Notes: generated from the sequence alone by a model not told the origin. A DNA stretch of 64,000 nucleotides from a candidate division FCPU426 bacterium (GCA_027366525.1 DAHXKG010000010.1:1-64000); one strand, 5' to 3'. Positions 1 to 7,836 are shown, counted from the first letter of the stretch. Made by a program: numbers and translations.

Positions 1-2
1 AA

Positions 3-128
3 GGATTTTCCACCGGAAGGGCCAGGCATATTTTGCTGATGATCCATCAAGGGATTCCCTATGTGGTGTACTCCGATGCAAGCCATGGGGGCAAGGTAAC
101 GGTGATGTGCTACCATTGGAACCACTGA
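3..128 (+). pseudogene. C-terminal fragment of an unidentified protein
   Basis: An open frame enters from the left edge and stops at 126-128, giving about 41 residues that end in VTVMCYHWNH. The composition looks protein-like (YVVYSDASHGGKVTVM), but I do not recognise the family. A second frame without an ATG start, from about 106 to 321, continues rightwards with a charged helix-like stretch (LRKCAANVEHLRNEW). The two may be pieces of one broken gene or of two small genes. The region borders an insertion-sequence graveyard, so decay is plausible. The frame is cut by the window edge, so its true length is unknown. Confidence 0.3.
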
Positions 129-321
129 GGACGAAGTAAACGAGATTGGTTCGAAAGATGCGTTGAGAAAGTGTGCAGCCAATGTGGAACACCTCCGGAA
201 TGAGTGGAGGTATGAAAGAGAGCAATACGACCAAGGAAGTGGATTATATGATTTGAGTCTGAGTTCAACAAAGATGATCATGCTTCAATTTAGAAGCCAG
301 AGTTTCCGGCTATTAAATTAA

Positions 322-783
322 GTGCCTACTTAGCTTCAAATTCTTCCGGCAACAAATAGGCGTTCTCAGTTGCTTCGTGTACTTGACAGCGATTCTGGAT
401 TGGTTCTCAGAGCCATTTTTTTGACGAATTTCGAATTGCAGAAAATATTGCAGTAGGAGTTTACATGGAGGGAGTTGGATTTTATTTGTATTGAATCCTC
501 AGATTAGGAGCTTATTATACTTTAATCAACAATTCAAATGCTAATCAAACAACTAACCCTTATTATTGATTATTGAAGCTATGGCTACACATCTGCAAAA
601 CACGGAATATTACTTGACCCTATAACCTTTGAAAAACTCAGGGGGAGAGGGCTTAAATCGCCATAACGAGTTGTTGGATATCGATCCGATGAGTTTTTCA
701 CCCATTTTAGAGTGTTGCACTTCGTTGTTGAACTCCTATTTGCCCTTCAAACAATCCCCCTCAACCCCTGAGAAACTGTTTAC
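322..783. other. Gene-free stretch beside the IS remnants
   Basis: No open frame here has a ribosome binding site or a recognisable product. The right part (about 620-783) lies just beyond the stop codon of the decayed IS5-like transposase and probably includes the 3' end of that element. Its terminal inverted repeat could not be identified. Confidence 0.5.
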
Positions 784-1000
784 TCAAACTAACAACAGTT
801 TGACCACTCTTTTCCCGTTGAACGCGATGCCGCAAACCAATATCCAGAGCTTGTTCCTGGCCATCCCGTAGTACCTCATCCGTCCCATTGAACACCACCG
901 CTTCCAAGTGCTCATCGTCGCTTCAATCCGGCTCCGGACTCGGCCCCAGGTCTTGTTTTGTTTCACTGGCCGTTGAGTCAGTGCCTGTCCCCTCCAAGCC
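784..1000 (-). pseudogene. Decayed IS5-like transposase, C-terminal fragment
   Basis: Read on the minus strand, this encodes the end of a DDE transposase. It contains the typical C-terminal block with the catalytic Glu region (RVRSRIEATMSTWKRW), then RYYGMARNK and the closing CGIAFNGKRV, as in IS5-family enzymes. The frame does not begin at a start codon: it is cut at 1000 by the Tn5-like IS. If one 9-bp target copy and the IS are removed, the frame joins directly to the fragment at 2900-3105, giving the family-like junction GIQNRILNRAWRGQALTQ. The gene was already frameshifted elsewhere and is certainly inactive. Confidence 0.6.
992..1000. repeat. 9-bp target-site duplication, left copy
   Basis: CTCCAAGCC lies directly outside the left inverted repeat and recurs exactly at 2900-2908 outside the right repeat. 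A 9-bp duplication is what Tn5/IS50-type transposases make. An exact match indicates that the insertion is intact and probably recent. Confidence 0.9.
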
Positions 1001-1019
1001 CTGATTATTACCCACAAGT
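1001..1019 (+). repeat. Left 19-bp terminal inverted repeat
   Basis: CTGATTATTACCCACAAGT is the likely transposase binding and cleavage site. On the minus strand this repeat also supplies the last codons and tandem TAA stop codons of the transposase gene, so the gene ends inside the repeat. Confidence 0.92.
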
Positions 1020-2471
1020 GGATAACCCATGGGCGAGGATCCATCCTTCGGACAAATCAAAAAGTCGTTTCCAACCGCGCCACAGCGTAATGACTCCAGG
1101 CTCGCCGTCGCCCTTTCTTCCTAAAAACCCACCGAGCATAGCGATCCACCGAACGATCTCACGCATTTTAGGGGGCTCTTGGGGATAGACTCTGGTTTTG
1201 TTGATCTTCGAGTAGAGAACTTTCCATTCATCCTCTTCAAGAAGTCGAGTACAGGGTAATTCTGGGTTCGTGCGTGCTATGAGCGTAATCCAATAAATCC
1301 TCCAAGCAATGATGCTCATCACCGTCAGATAACGAATGAGTCGATCAGCCGTTTGGAGTCGACATTGCTCCACATGGAGCCCTGACTTTAATACTTTGTG
1401 GAAAACTTCGATTCTCCAACGCAGACAATACCAACGCACTTTTTCGACGGCTTCATCAAAATTGGTAACCGATAAATTGGTGACCAGCATCCATTCAAGC
1501 GCTTCAACGTTTTTGGGCGGATCTTTTTCTACGACATAGACGGCGTAAAGTTTAATGTCCGGCAGATCTTCCGTCTGATGGCGAATGTGATTGCGTGGAG
1601 GATTCATCGTAAAAGAACCAAAACGGGTTTCCAGTACAGCCGTCCTTGCGGGTTTCTGGTCTTTTGCGGGAATCTCGACTTCAATCATTCCTTGGGATGG
1701 CAGAGCCAGCATGTAGCTCCACAGTTTTTCATCTTTTTTTTCGCTATAGCGCGAGGACTTGTTGATAATCCGATCTCCACGCGCTCTGACCAGAAGGGAA
1801 GCGTCCGGATGACATACCACGAGTTCAATGAACTCATAAAAATCGCCTTCTCGATCACACACAGTCACCACTTTAATATCAGTGTCCCGCACCGTTTCTT
1901 GGGTCCTCCGCCATGAATCAAGCCACCGTTTGCTTTCTTTGTCTTCGATGGCAACATTCACGTTGTGAGTTTTCTTTTTCTTGGCCTTCAACTCTTCAGA
2001 CTGCGGCTGCCTGGCAAAGACATTTTGATCGAGTATTCCAAGGGGAAGCCCATTTGTGCTGATGGCAAAGGATGTATGCATGACCAATCCCATACTGGAC
2101 ATCACTTTTACGTTTTTACCTGGTGTTCTGGAAATGACTCCAAGCCCAGTTGTCTGACGGTGGCTTGTATAAGAGAAATAGCTCGTGTCTTGGATTGCCA
2201 AAAGGACAGTTTGTTTTTTAGAACGCTTCAGCGTTTGCTCAACATGTGAAGCCAAAATATCTTTCTCGTTCACCTTTTCATTTTGAAAAAACCGATAAGC
2301 CGCTTTGGCTTCAGCCCAACCATTGCAAGCTTGATTAATGGGTGACTCAGGAAACCGAGCAAGGGAGTCGGCCAATTGAACAAGACGTTTGCGCAAACGC
2401 TGATCTCCCAGTTCTACTTCCTCAAACTCCGAGGATGCCCAACCGCAGGATTTATTTTCTTCTTTTCGCAT
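1008..2471 (-). CDS. IS4-family (Tn5/IS50-like) DDE transposase
   Basis: This 487-residue protein cuts and joins the ends of the surrounding IS; Tn5 transposase is 476 residues. The N-terminus matches the Tn5 DNA-binding domain pattern (W..EFEEVELGDQRLRKRL). The DDE triad is visible: D95 in AIQDTSY, D206 in VCDREGDFYEF and E355 in the YREK signature (Y348, R351, E355, K362), followed by LKSG. I chose the ATG at 2471 over an in-frame GTG six bases upstream because AAGGG stands five bases before it. The stop lies inside the left terminal repeat. No frameshift or missing catalytic residue is seen, so the enzyme is probably active. Confidence 0.9.
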   Translation of the reverse strand: MRKEENKSCGWASSEFEEVELGDQRLRKRLVQLADSLARFPESPINQACNGWAEAKAAYRFFQNEKVNEKDILASHVEQTLKRSKKQTVLLAIQDTSYFSYTSHRQTTGLGVISRTPGKNVKVMSSMGLVMHTSFAISTNGLPLGILDQNVFARQPQSEELKAKKKKTHNVNVAIEDKESKRWLDSWRRTQETVRDTDIKVVTVCDREGDFYEFIELVVCHPDASLLVRARGDRIINKSSRYSEKKDEKLWSYMLALPSQGMIEVEIPAKDQKPARTAVLETRFGSFTMNPPRNHIRHQTEDLPDIKLYAVYVVEKDPPKNVEALEWMLVTNLSVTNFDEAVEKVRWYCLRWRIEVFHKVLKSGLHVEQCRLQTADRLIRYLTVMSIIAWRIYWITLIARTNPELPCTRLLEEDEWKVLYSKINKTRVYPQEPPKMREIVRWIAMLGGFLGRKGDGEPGVITLWRGWKRLFDLSEGWILAHGLSTCG

Positions 2472-2502
2472 ATTCACCCTTTTATTGGTTTGATTTTTTT
2501 CA

Positions 2503-2532
2503 TATTCCTAATGCATAATTACATTAGGAATA
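2503..2532. promoter_or_regulatory. 11-bp inverted repeat between divergent IS genes
   Basis: TATTCCTAATG (2503-2513) and CATTAGGAATA (2522-2532) are perfect reverse complements separated by 8 bp. They lie between the divergent transposase and DUF6788 genes. The AGGA ribosome binding site of the plus-strand gene lies inside the right arm. The repeat could therefore be a protein operator in DNA, a translation-blocking hairpin in RNA, or both. Confidence 0.6.
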
Positions 2533-2537
2533 AATCC

Positions 2538-2843
2538 ATGAAAATCACAATTAAATTCGAAAAACCTCTTTTGCCCGGGAGTATTTCAAAAGCAAAGAGC
2601 CGGTGTGGTAAGTCTGGTTGTGCCTGTAAATCTAAAAACCCAAAACTTCATGGGATTTATTACCGATGGACGGGCATCCTCGAAGGAAAGAGAACCACCA
2701 AGACGATTAGTAAGGAGGTAGCTGCAGAATGTGAGATTCGTATTGCTCGGTACAAAAAATTCAAAAAACAACTGGAACTACTCCTGACGCAATCACTCAG
2801 GGAGGCTCCGTGGAATCCAGGCTTTGAAAGAAGGGCGCGATGA
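2538..2843 (+). CDS. Small IS passenger protein, DUF6788-like
   Basis: A 101-residue basic protein of unknown function carried inside the IS. It shows the pattern I associate with DUF6788: a PGSISKAKSRCGKSGCACK segment near residues 14-32 with three cysteines, then HGIYYRWTG and a C-terminal helix (ECEIRIARYKKFKKQLELL). The cysteine-rich basic segment could bind metal or nucleic acid, but this is inference. The start is the ATG at 2538 with AGGA eight bases upstream, inside the intergenic inverted repeat. The gene is divergent from the transposase and stops about 40 bp before the right terminal repeat, so it moves with the element. A role in regulating or targeting transposition is possible but unproven. 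Confidence 0.75.
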   Translation: MKITIKFEKPLLPGSISKAKSRCGKSGCACKSKNPKLHGIYYRWTGILEGKRTTKTISKEVAAECEIRIARYKKFKKQLELLLTQSLREAPWNPGFERRAR

Positions 2844-2880
2844 AAAAATAGAACCTACGGGCTGCCCTTGTCAGTTCACT

Positions 2881-2899
2881 ACTTGTGGGTAATAATCAG
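2881..2899 (-). repeat. Right 19-bp terminal inverted repeat
   Basis: ACTTGTGGGTAATAATCAG is the exact reverse complement of the left end. Identity stops at the 19th base on the inner side, as for the Tn5 outside end. Confidence 0.92.
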
Positions 2900-2908
2900 C
2901 TCCAAGCC
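2900..2908. repeat. 9-bp target-site duplication, right copy
   Basis: CTCCAAGCC is identical to 992-1000. Confidence 0.9.
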
Positions 2909-3105
2909 CGATTCAGAATTCGATTTTGGATACCACTTTCCTCAAATAATGGTCGTGTTTCGTCGACTGGTAGGTCTTTCGGCATAGATTCGTTGGTCCC
3001 CTTTGGGAATCAGGTATCCGAAGTACTCATGGTCATGTTCCCCGATCGGACTCAAACTCATCTTGCCCCACATGCACTTTCATCCCATCGATCGCTTGGT
3101 CGGTT
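2900..3105 (-). pseudogene. Decayed IS5-like transposase, central fragment
   Basis: The minus-strand reading gives recognisable but frameshifted DDE-transposase pieces: DGMKVHVGQD near 3060-3095, then DQRIYAERP in one frame, KTYQSTKHDHYLRK in the next and EESGIQNRILNRAWRG in a third. In IS5-type enzymes these belong to one continuous segment (YADKAY...YL..GIKNRI). The last frame continues across the IS insertion point into the fragment at 784-1000. The right end stops about 14 bp from the stop codon of the neighbouring kinase-like gene, and no intact N-terminal part is present. Confidence 0.55.
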
Positions 3106-3118
3106 TCAAGACATATAT

Positions 3119-3748
3119 TTATAAAAACTTTCCAGTTGCTTTTAGCATTAAAATCCAAAGAACTACAGCCGATCCTAAAGGAACTGTTAAATTATCATCG
3201 ATACTATTTGATATCATTTCGATGCCTGCTCCTATACCAGCCCCCCATACTGCAACCCAGACACTTCCTAAAACAAGCCAAGCCACGCAAAATGCAATTA
3301 TAAAAAAACACAAACTGCCTTCCAAAGACTTTCTTCCAACACGAAATGATCCTAAATATTTTCCACCAAGTTCAGCGGCTGAATCACCCAATGCTAGAAA
3401 CAACATTGCGGTGATCGCAATTACTCGGGGGAAAATAACAGTCACTAATCCGAACGATAAGCATAAATAAGTTGCTCCACTGATTTGATAGTACTCGCTT
3501 AATCGAAAAAGTTGACTCGCAATCTGAAAAACCCACGCATTAAATTTGGATTTTTTTAAACGCCAAAAATCCAAACTACCAAATCCCATCAAGCCCAATC
3601 CACAAATAATGATGATCACATTGCGAACTTGGAATCGAGTTAATGGGAAAGGTGAATACCAGTAAAACAGAGGTATCAAAGATGCAGCTACCACATGAAA
3701 TAGCTTTCGAAATTCTAAAAATGGCTTGGAAAATTTTAAAAGTTTCAC
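3119..3748 (-). CDS. SEC59-like diacylglycerol/polyprenol kinase family membrane protein
   Basis: A 209-residue integral membrane protein of the CTP-dependent dolichol/polyprenol/phytol kinase family, related to CDP-diglyceride synthases. Family hallmarks are an N-terminal EFRKLFHV segment, several hydrophobic helices, and the central motif ITAMLFLALGDSAAELGGKY followed by RKSLEGS, where Asp and Lys residues bind nucleotide and Mg. A DDNLTVPL segment closes the protein. It probably phosphorylates a membrane lipid alcohol; the exact substrate cannot be read. The start is GTG at 3748, 12 bp after the rex stop, so the gene is last in the rex operon. Downstream lies the IS graveyard. Confidence 0.75.
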   Translation of the reverse strand: MKLLKFSKPFLEFRKLFHVVAASLIPLFYWYSPFPLTRFQVRNVIIIICGLGLMGFGSLDFWRLKKSKFNAWVFQIASQLFRLSEYYQISGATYLCLSFGLVTVIFPRVIAITAMLFLALGDSAAELGGKYLGSFRVGRKSLEGSLCFFIIAFCVAWLVLGSVWVAVWGAGIGAGIEMISNSIDDNLTVPLGSAVVLWILMLKATGKFL

Positions 3749-3760
3749 CTTCGCATCCGG

Positions 3761-4441
3761 TCATGGATTAAATGTTCGTGTAAAAACTTCGCGACCTAAA
3801 AAATAAGTTAAATGCTCTAATTCTAAAGACAAGTCCACATTTCTCAAAAAAATTGAACGAGGGACCGTCAAACTACAAGGCGCAAAATTGAGAATAGCTC
3901 GAATACCTGCATCCACTAAAGCATTCGTGACTCCTTGTGCTTGGCTAGCAGGTACTGCGACAATACCAATTTCTATTTTTTTTTCTCGCACAATCTGTCG
4001 CAAAGCTAAAAGCGGCCATATTTTTACGCCTTCTAATTCCCATCCGATTTTAGACGGATCAACATCAAATGCAGCAACAATTTTAAAACCCGCTTTAACA
4101 AAACCTCCATATTGCAATAATGCCATACCTAAGTTTCCCGTACCCACCAATAGAACCAACCAAGTTTGATGTAACCCCAAAATATCACGTACTTTATGGG
4201 CTAACCGCTTAACTTCATACCCAATTCCACGCTGTCCAACTTGTCCAAGGTACGCCAAGTCTTTACGCACTTGTGCGGGATGAATACCCGATACTTCTGA
4301 TAAAGTCTTAGAGGAAATAACCAATTGCTGCTCTTTCTCAAATTCCGTAAAGTGTCTTAAATAAATAGGAAGTCGAGAAACCGTCGGAAGAGGAATGGGT
4401 GTTGTTGTACCTTTTTTGTGAAATCCATTTGGATTTTTCAT
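3761..4441 (-). CDS. rex: Redox-sensing transcriptional repressor Rex
   Basis: A 226-residue NADH/NAD+ sensor that normally represses fermentation, hydrogenase and respiration genes when NADH is low. The N-terminal winged helix (about residues 15-85) contains VSRLPIYLRHF and the recognition-helix region IHPAQVRKDLAYLG. The Rossmann domain starts with LLVGTGNLGMALL near residue 98, followed by FDVDPSKIG, IGIVAVPASQAQ and ILNFAPC. The C-terminal helix (VDLSLELEHLTYFLGRE) fits the domain-swapped helix of the family. It starts 2 bp after the receiver gene stop, within a kinase/receiver/rex unit. This argues for a redox-response operon. Confidence 0.95.
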   Translation of the reverse strand: MKNPNGFHKKGTTTPIPLPTVSRLPIYLRHFTEFEKEQQLVISSKTLSEVSGIHPAQVRKDLAYLGQVGQRGIGYEVKRLAHKVRDILGLHQTWLVLLVGTGNLGMALLQYGGFVKAGFKIVAAFDVDPSKIGWELEGVKIWPLLALRQIVREKKIEIGIVAVPASQAQGVTNALVDAGIRAILNFAPCSLTVPRSIFLRNVDLSLELEHLTYFLGREVFTRTFNP

Positions 4442-4443
4442 AG

Positions 4444-4902
4444 TTACTCTTCTCCTCTAAGTGTTGCATCATTTTCGGCTTGTTGTTCACGGATATATCG
4501 GTGCTTGCGTTGGAGTGCTTCCATCACTTTTTGGTGCAATTCATTCATTTTAAAAGGTTTTTCAAGATAGTCATACGCCCCCCGCTTTAAAGATTCAATC
4601 CCAATTGAGAATGAACTAAATGCTGTCATCATAATTACAAAAATTTTCTTTTGATTTCGTTGAAAATAATCCAACAACTCCAACCCCGTGATTTCCGGCA
4701 TTCGAATATCCAACAAAGCCAAATCATAGGGATAGCGGGCAGCTAATTGAATTGCTTGTAATCCCGTCGTTGCAATATCGGCTTGATGTTTTTTTTGTTT
4801 TAAACTTCTTTGCAACATCTTTGCAAAATCTTCCTCATCATCGATTACCAAAATACGAGCGAAATGTTTTTTCCCTTGCCATTTTAATCGGTTGAGTTTC
4901 AC
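4444..4902 (-). CDS. Single-domain response regulator (receiver only)
   Basis: A 152-residue CheY-like protein. It has acidic pocket D21/D22 (LVIDDEEDF), phosphoacceptor D65 (LLDIRMPEITG), T93 (MMTAF) and K115 (YLEKPFK). There is no DNA-binding output domain, only a charged tail. I chose GTG at 4902 because GGGGGA sits seven bases upstream. An in-frame ATG at 4977 lacks such a site and would add residues unlike a receiver. The gene overlaps the kinase gene by 65 bp and is probably translationally coupled to it. Its output must go through a partner protein or a phosphorelay. Confidence 0.85.
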   Translation of the reverse strand: MKLNRLKWQGKKHFARILVIDDEEDFAKMLQRSLKQKKHQADIATTGLQAIQLAARYPYDLALLDIRMPEITGLELLDYFQRNQKKIFVIMMTAFSSFSIGIESLKRGAYDYLEKPFKMNELHQKVMEALQRKHRYIREQQAENDATLRGEE

Positions 4903-6259
4903 GAATAGATCCCCCTTGCATATTTTGATCGGTTTGATTGGATTGCACTTGCAAATTTTTTTCAGAATCATCCACACAGAAAGACAGTGTTAAGGTTGTT
5001 CCTTTCCCGAGTTGACTTTGAATTTCAATATGCCCTTGGCAAGCTTCCATAATTCGTTTAACAATAAAAAGTCCCATTCCATTACCTCGATGTTCCTTGG
5101 TCGAATAAAATGGTTCAAAAATTCGTTTAAGGTCAGAAGCCGGAATGCCTTGGCCCGTATCCTGAATACTTAAACGCACCTCGCCTCGGTGATCTTGATT
5201 GCTCAATCGCATAGATCGGGGTTGGAATTGAGCACGAATTAGGATCATTGACTCACGCTCTGCCATTAAGGCATCCACGGCATTCTCAATAACATTCGTT
5301 ATGACTTGAAGTAATTCATCTGGATATACTTGAATGCGCGGAAGTTCCGCTGGAATTTCTAAAATTACATGTGCACCCTTTTTTTTAATTTTAGAATGTA
5401 ATAGAGAACAAGCCTTGCGAATAACTTCTCCTAAGTGAACCGAATACATTGCATCCCGTGTCTGTCGATTCACATTTAAAATGCTCTGAACCGTTTCAAC
5501 AACCCGTTGAAGATATTTTTCAATTTTGAGTAATTCTCGATGAACAGAAGTTTTTTTAGAAACTTTGCCCAAAGCAAATTCCAAATGACCTGAAACCAAT
5601 CCTAACGGTGTATTAATGCCATGAGCAATTTGAGCTGAAAGTTCTCCTAATTGAATTAATCGTTTTTTTTGATCTAAAAGGCGTTCTTGTTGTCGAAGGT
5701 GTTCCTCCCGTTTAAAAATAAGTTGAATCATCCTCCCACTGATAAATACCATCAATATTATATAAAAAATCATTCGAATCGTTTCATGAATAAAAAAAGC
5801 ATTCGAAGGCATTTTCATTACAGGTTCTAAAATAAAAAAATTACCAAATCGATGGTAAATCCAAAAAGACAGCATGACATTTATACAAGCCCATGCAGTT
5901 AAAATTGCAGTTAAAAGTTGTGTCAGTAGCATCGAGGCTGTTATGACGATAAAAAAATAAAGAGGTAAATAGGGACTCTGGGGCCCCCCTGTGACAATGA
6001 CAACTACTCCAACCAATGCCGTATCCAATCCCATCATCGCTATCAACAGCATACCGTTATATCGCTTTAAGTGGCTTGAATACTCAAAGATGACATTTAA
6101 CAAGAACGAAACCAGCCAAATTTGCCACATTATTTCCAAATTAAAATTAAATGGATAAATTTCAATCACAATCAACATTAATAAGAATATGCCCAACAAA
6201 ATCCATCGGGTTTTTAAAAGCAAACTTAGTGCTTTAGAATTATTTTCAATCGAAGCCAC
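4838..6259 (-). CDS. Membrane sensor histidine kinase (RegB/PilS-like layout)
   Basis: A 473-residue kinase. The first ~180 residues hold about six hydrophobic helices and a GGPQSPYLPLYF loop, as in RegB- and PilS-type sensors. A short coiled coil leads to the HisKA box with H213 in LGELSAQIAHGINTPLG. The ATPase domain shows the N box (VIENAVDAL), G1 (DTGQGIP), F box (FEPFYST) and G2 (GNGMGLFIVKR). There is no large periplasmic domain, so the signal is probably sensed in or near the membrane (redox or quinone state is an inference). The start is GTG at 6259 with GAGGA upstream. Its partner is the overlapping receiver gene, and Rex follows. Confidence 0.85.
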   Translation of the reverse strand: MASIENNSKALSLLLKTRWILLGIFLLMLIVIEIYPFNFNLEIMWQIWLVSFLLNVIFEYSSHLKRYNGMLLIAMMGLDTALVGVVVIVTGGPQSPYLPLYFFIVITASMLLTQLLTAILTAWACINVMLSFWIYHRFGNFFILEPVMKMPSNAFFIHETIRMIFYIILMVFISGRMIQLIFKREEHLRQQERLLDQKKRLIQLGELSAQIAHGINTPLGLVSGHLEFALGKVSKKTSVHRELLKIEKYLQRVVETVQSILNVNRQTRDAMYSVHLGEVIRKACSLLHSKIKKKGAHVILEIPAELPRIQVYPDELLQVITNVIENAVDALMAERESMILIRAQFQPRSMRLSNQDHRGEVRLSIQDTGQGIPASDLKRIFEPFYSTKEHRGNGMGLFIVKRIMEACQGHIEIQSQLGKGTTLTLSFCVDDSEKNLQVQSNQTDQNMQGGSIRETQPIKMAREKTFRSYFGNR

Positions 6260-6269
6260 TTTGTTCCTC

Positions 6270-6617
6270 TTAATCTTTTAAATTTTCAAAAACCCACTTT
6301 AAATAGGCTCCGTTTCCATGAACCACGGAAACAGCTAAAATCTCACAAATTTGATAGGGATGATATTTTTGAATTTCATTTTTTAATTTAGTCCAACATT
6401 TTTCATGGGTTTTAATCAACATTAAACTTTCTCGACTTGTAGTCAAACGTCCTTGCCAAGGATAGATACTTTGAATTCCGGAGAAATAATTCACACAAGC
6501 CGCTAATCGAGATTTTAAAATCTGATGCGCTAATTGACGACTTATACGGACAGAAGGCGTAGTCACGAAAACAATAAGATAATTTTTGTGCGCACTTAAC
6601 AAATTTTGTTTTGTCAT
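6270..6617 (-). CDS. cutA: CutA1-type divalent-ion tolerance protein
   Basis: A 115-residue small trimeric protein of the CutA1 family, linked to copper/divalent metal tolerance although its molecular role is uncertain. Family motifs are VFVTTPS, KSRLAACVNYFSGIQSIYPW, ESLMLIKT, HPYQICEIL and GNGAYLKWV. The start ATG at 6617 overlaps the stop of the upstream ATPase gene by four bases (ATGA), and the kinase gene follows 10 bp later. It is therefore an internal gene of the ATPase-cutA-kinase-receiver-rex run. Confidence 0.9.
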   Translation of the reverse strand: MTKQNLLSAHKNYLIVFVTTPSVRISRQLAHQILKSRLAACVNYFSGIQSIYPWQGRLTTSRESLMLIKTHEKCWTKLKNEIQKYHPYQICEILAVSVVHGNGAYLKWVFENLKD

Positions 6618-7729
6618 GCATCCTCCCTAGAATTATCTTCTCCTTTAATCGAGTAAACTGTAAATCCGTTGACACTATCAACCTGTCGAATCAATTGAAG
6701 TTTCGCCAAACTTTCTAATCGGCGATTCAAGGAAACCATATCTAAATTCATAAAAGACTGAAAATCAGAATTGGAAGCCACAACTCGCTTCGATTTTGTA
6801 AAAAAATATAACATTTTTTTAATCACGGTATCTAGTGCAAATTGTTCTTGCAGTACTTCAAATATATCTTGAAATTCCACCTGTTTGTGCTGATGGATCC
6901 AAGCCTGTTGCAATCCTCGAGAAAGTAAATAGAGGAATCGTCTTGGAATACCCATGGACAATGATTTAGCGAGAATCAGCGCCTCAGGATTCAACAATTT
7001 GGAAATAGGTTGTTTCCAACCTACCTGATGCAATCGTTCAAAAAGAAAATCTTGAAGTTCTTGCGATGAAAATTTTTCAATGTGATAAATGGCTTGGAAA
7101 AAACTCAAAATGGATTCTTGGGTTTCTACGGGTGGATAAAACTCAGGAGGCAAAGAAGCCACTATACCTAATAAGGGATTCTTTTCTAAAACCATCTGAA
7201 GTTCACAAAAAAAATGAATAATTTTTTGACTTCGAGTTCTGCAAGTAATTCCATCTCCAATAACTTTATCTAAATCATCGATCACGATAACTGAAAAGTG
7301 TTTAAGACGCTGAAAGTATGTCAGAAATTTTTGAATGCTTTTTGGAGTTAGTTCAGACTCCAAATGCATTTTTTGAAACACTTCATTTTTCATAAATGAT
7401 TGATTCCAAGATAGACCCTGTATCCAAGATTTCAAAGAAGGTTGTGATAAACTCAAACGAAAAATATAAGTCGCATCTTGCAAATCCTGTGCGACTTGAT
7501 TCAACAAACTGCTCTTGCCTATACCCGATTCGCCGGTGATTGCAACATTTTGACCCGATCTTAAAATAGATCCCAGCTGTTGCCGTAGCTGCACTCTTCC
7601 AAATAGTGTTTGATACCGCGTTGGCTGAAAAGGATGTAAAAAAAATGGATTTTGCTTTAAATGGAACCATGCATACGCAGTCCATGTCTGAGAAGACGTT
7701 TTAAATTGAGATAAATTATGTTTACTCAT
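6614..7729 (-). CDS. AAA+ ATPase with C-terminal winged helix (Orc1/Cdc6- or ExeA-like)
   Basis: A 371-residue P-loop protein. The N-terminal NPFFLHPFQPTRYQTLFGR segment resembles the lead-in of Orc/ExeA-type ATPases. Walker A is GESGIGKSS near residue 67 and Walker B is VIVIDDLDK near 155. The C-terminal ~70 residues fit a winged helix (VVASNSDFQSF, LNRRLESLAKLQLI). It could bind DNA in an ATP-dependent way. The specific role is unknown, and no transposon TniA-type partner or secretion genes are adjacent. It is the first gene of the tightly packed run down to the kinase-like gene at 3119; 107 bp separate it from the phosphohexomutase gene. Confidence 0.65.
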   Translation of the reverse strand: MSKHNLSQFKTSSQTWTAYAWFHLKQNPFFLHPFQPTRYQTLFGRVQLRQQLGSILRSGQNVAITGESGIGKSSLLNQVAQDLQDATYIFRLSLSQPSLKSWIQGLSWNQSFMKNEVFQKMHLESELTPKSIQKFLTYFQRLKHFSVIVIDDLDKVIGDGITCRTRSQKIIHFFCELQMVLEKNPLLGIVASLPPEFYPPVETQESILSFFQAIYHIEKFSSQELQDFLFERLHQVGWKQPISKLLNPEALILAKSLSMGIPRRFLYLLSRGLQQAWIHQHKQVEFQDIFEVLQEQFALDTVIKKMLYFFTKSKRVVASNSDFQSFMNLDMVSLNRRLESLAKLQLIRQVDSVNGFTVYSIKGEDNSREDA

Positions 7730-7836
7730 AAATTTTTATCTGAAAATGTGACCTTAATTTATATATCAAGATTATTTTACTCAAAAGATGGATTCGCAGG
7801 TAAAAAGATTCTGCAGAAGGGTCTATGAATACAGCT

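Larger units (their letters stand above)
1001..2899. mobile_element. Complete Tn5/IS50-like (IS4-type) insertion sequence
   Basis: A 1899-bp element with perfect 19-bp terminal inverted repeats: CTGATTATTACCCACAAGT at 1001-1019 and its reverse complement at 2881-2899. The repeats have the length and layout of the Tn5 outside end (CTGACTCTTATACACAAGT), starting CTGA and ending ACAAGT. A 9-bp direct repeat flanks the element. Inside are a full-length DDE transposase on the minus strand and a divergent small gene of the DUF6788 type on the plus strand. The element sits in a dead IS5-like transposase. Boundaries, repeats and coding capacity are all read directly from the sequence. Confidence 0.92.

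Noticed and set aside
784-1044. 86-codon minus-strand ORF as an intact gene
   Set aside because: Its start codon lies inside the IS, and its body is the C-terminal piece of a decayed transposase interrupted by that IS.
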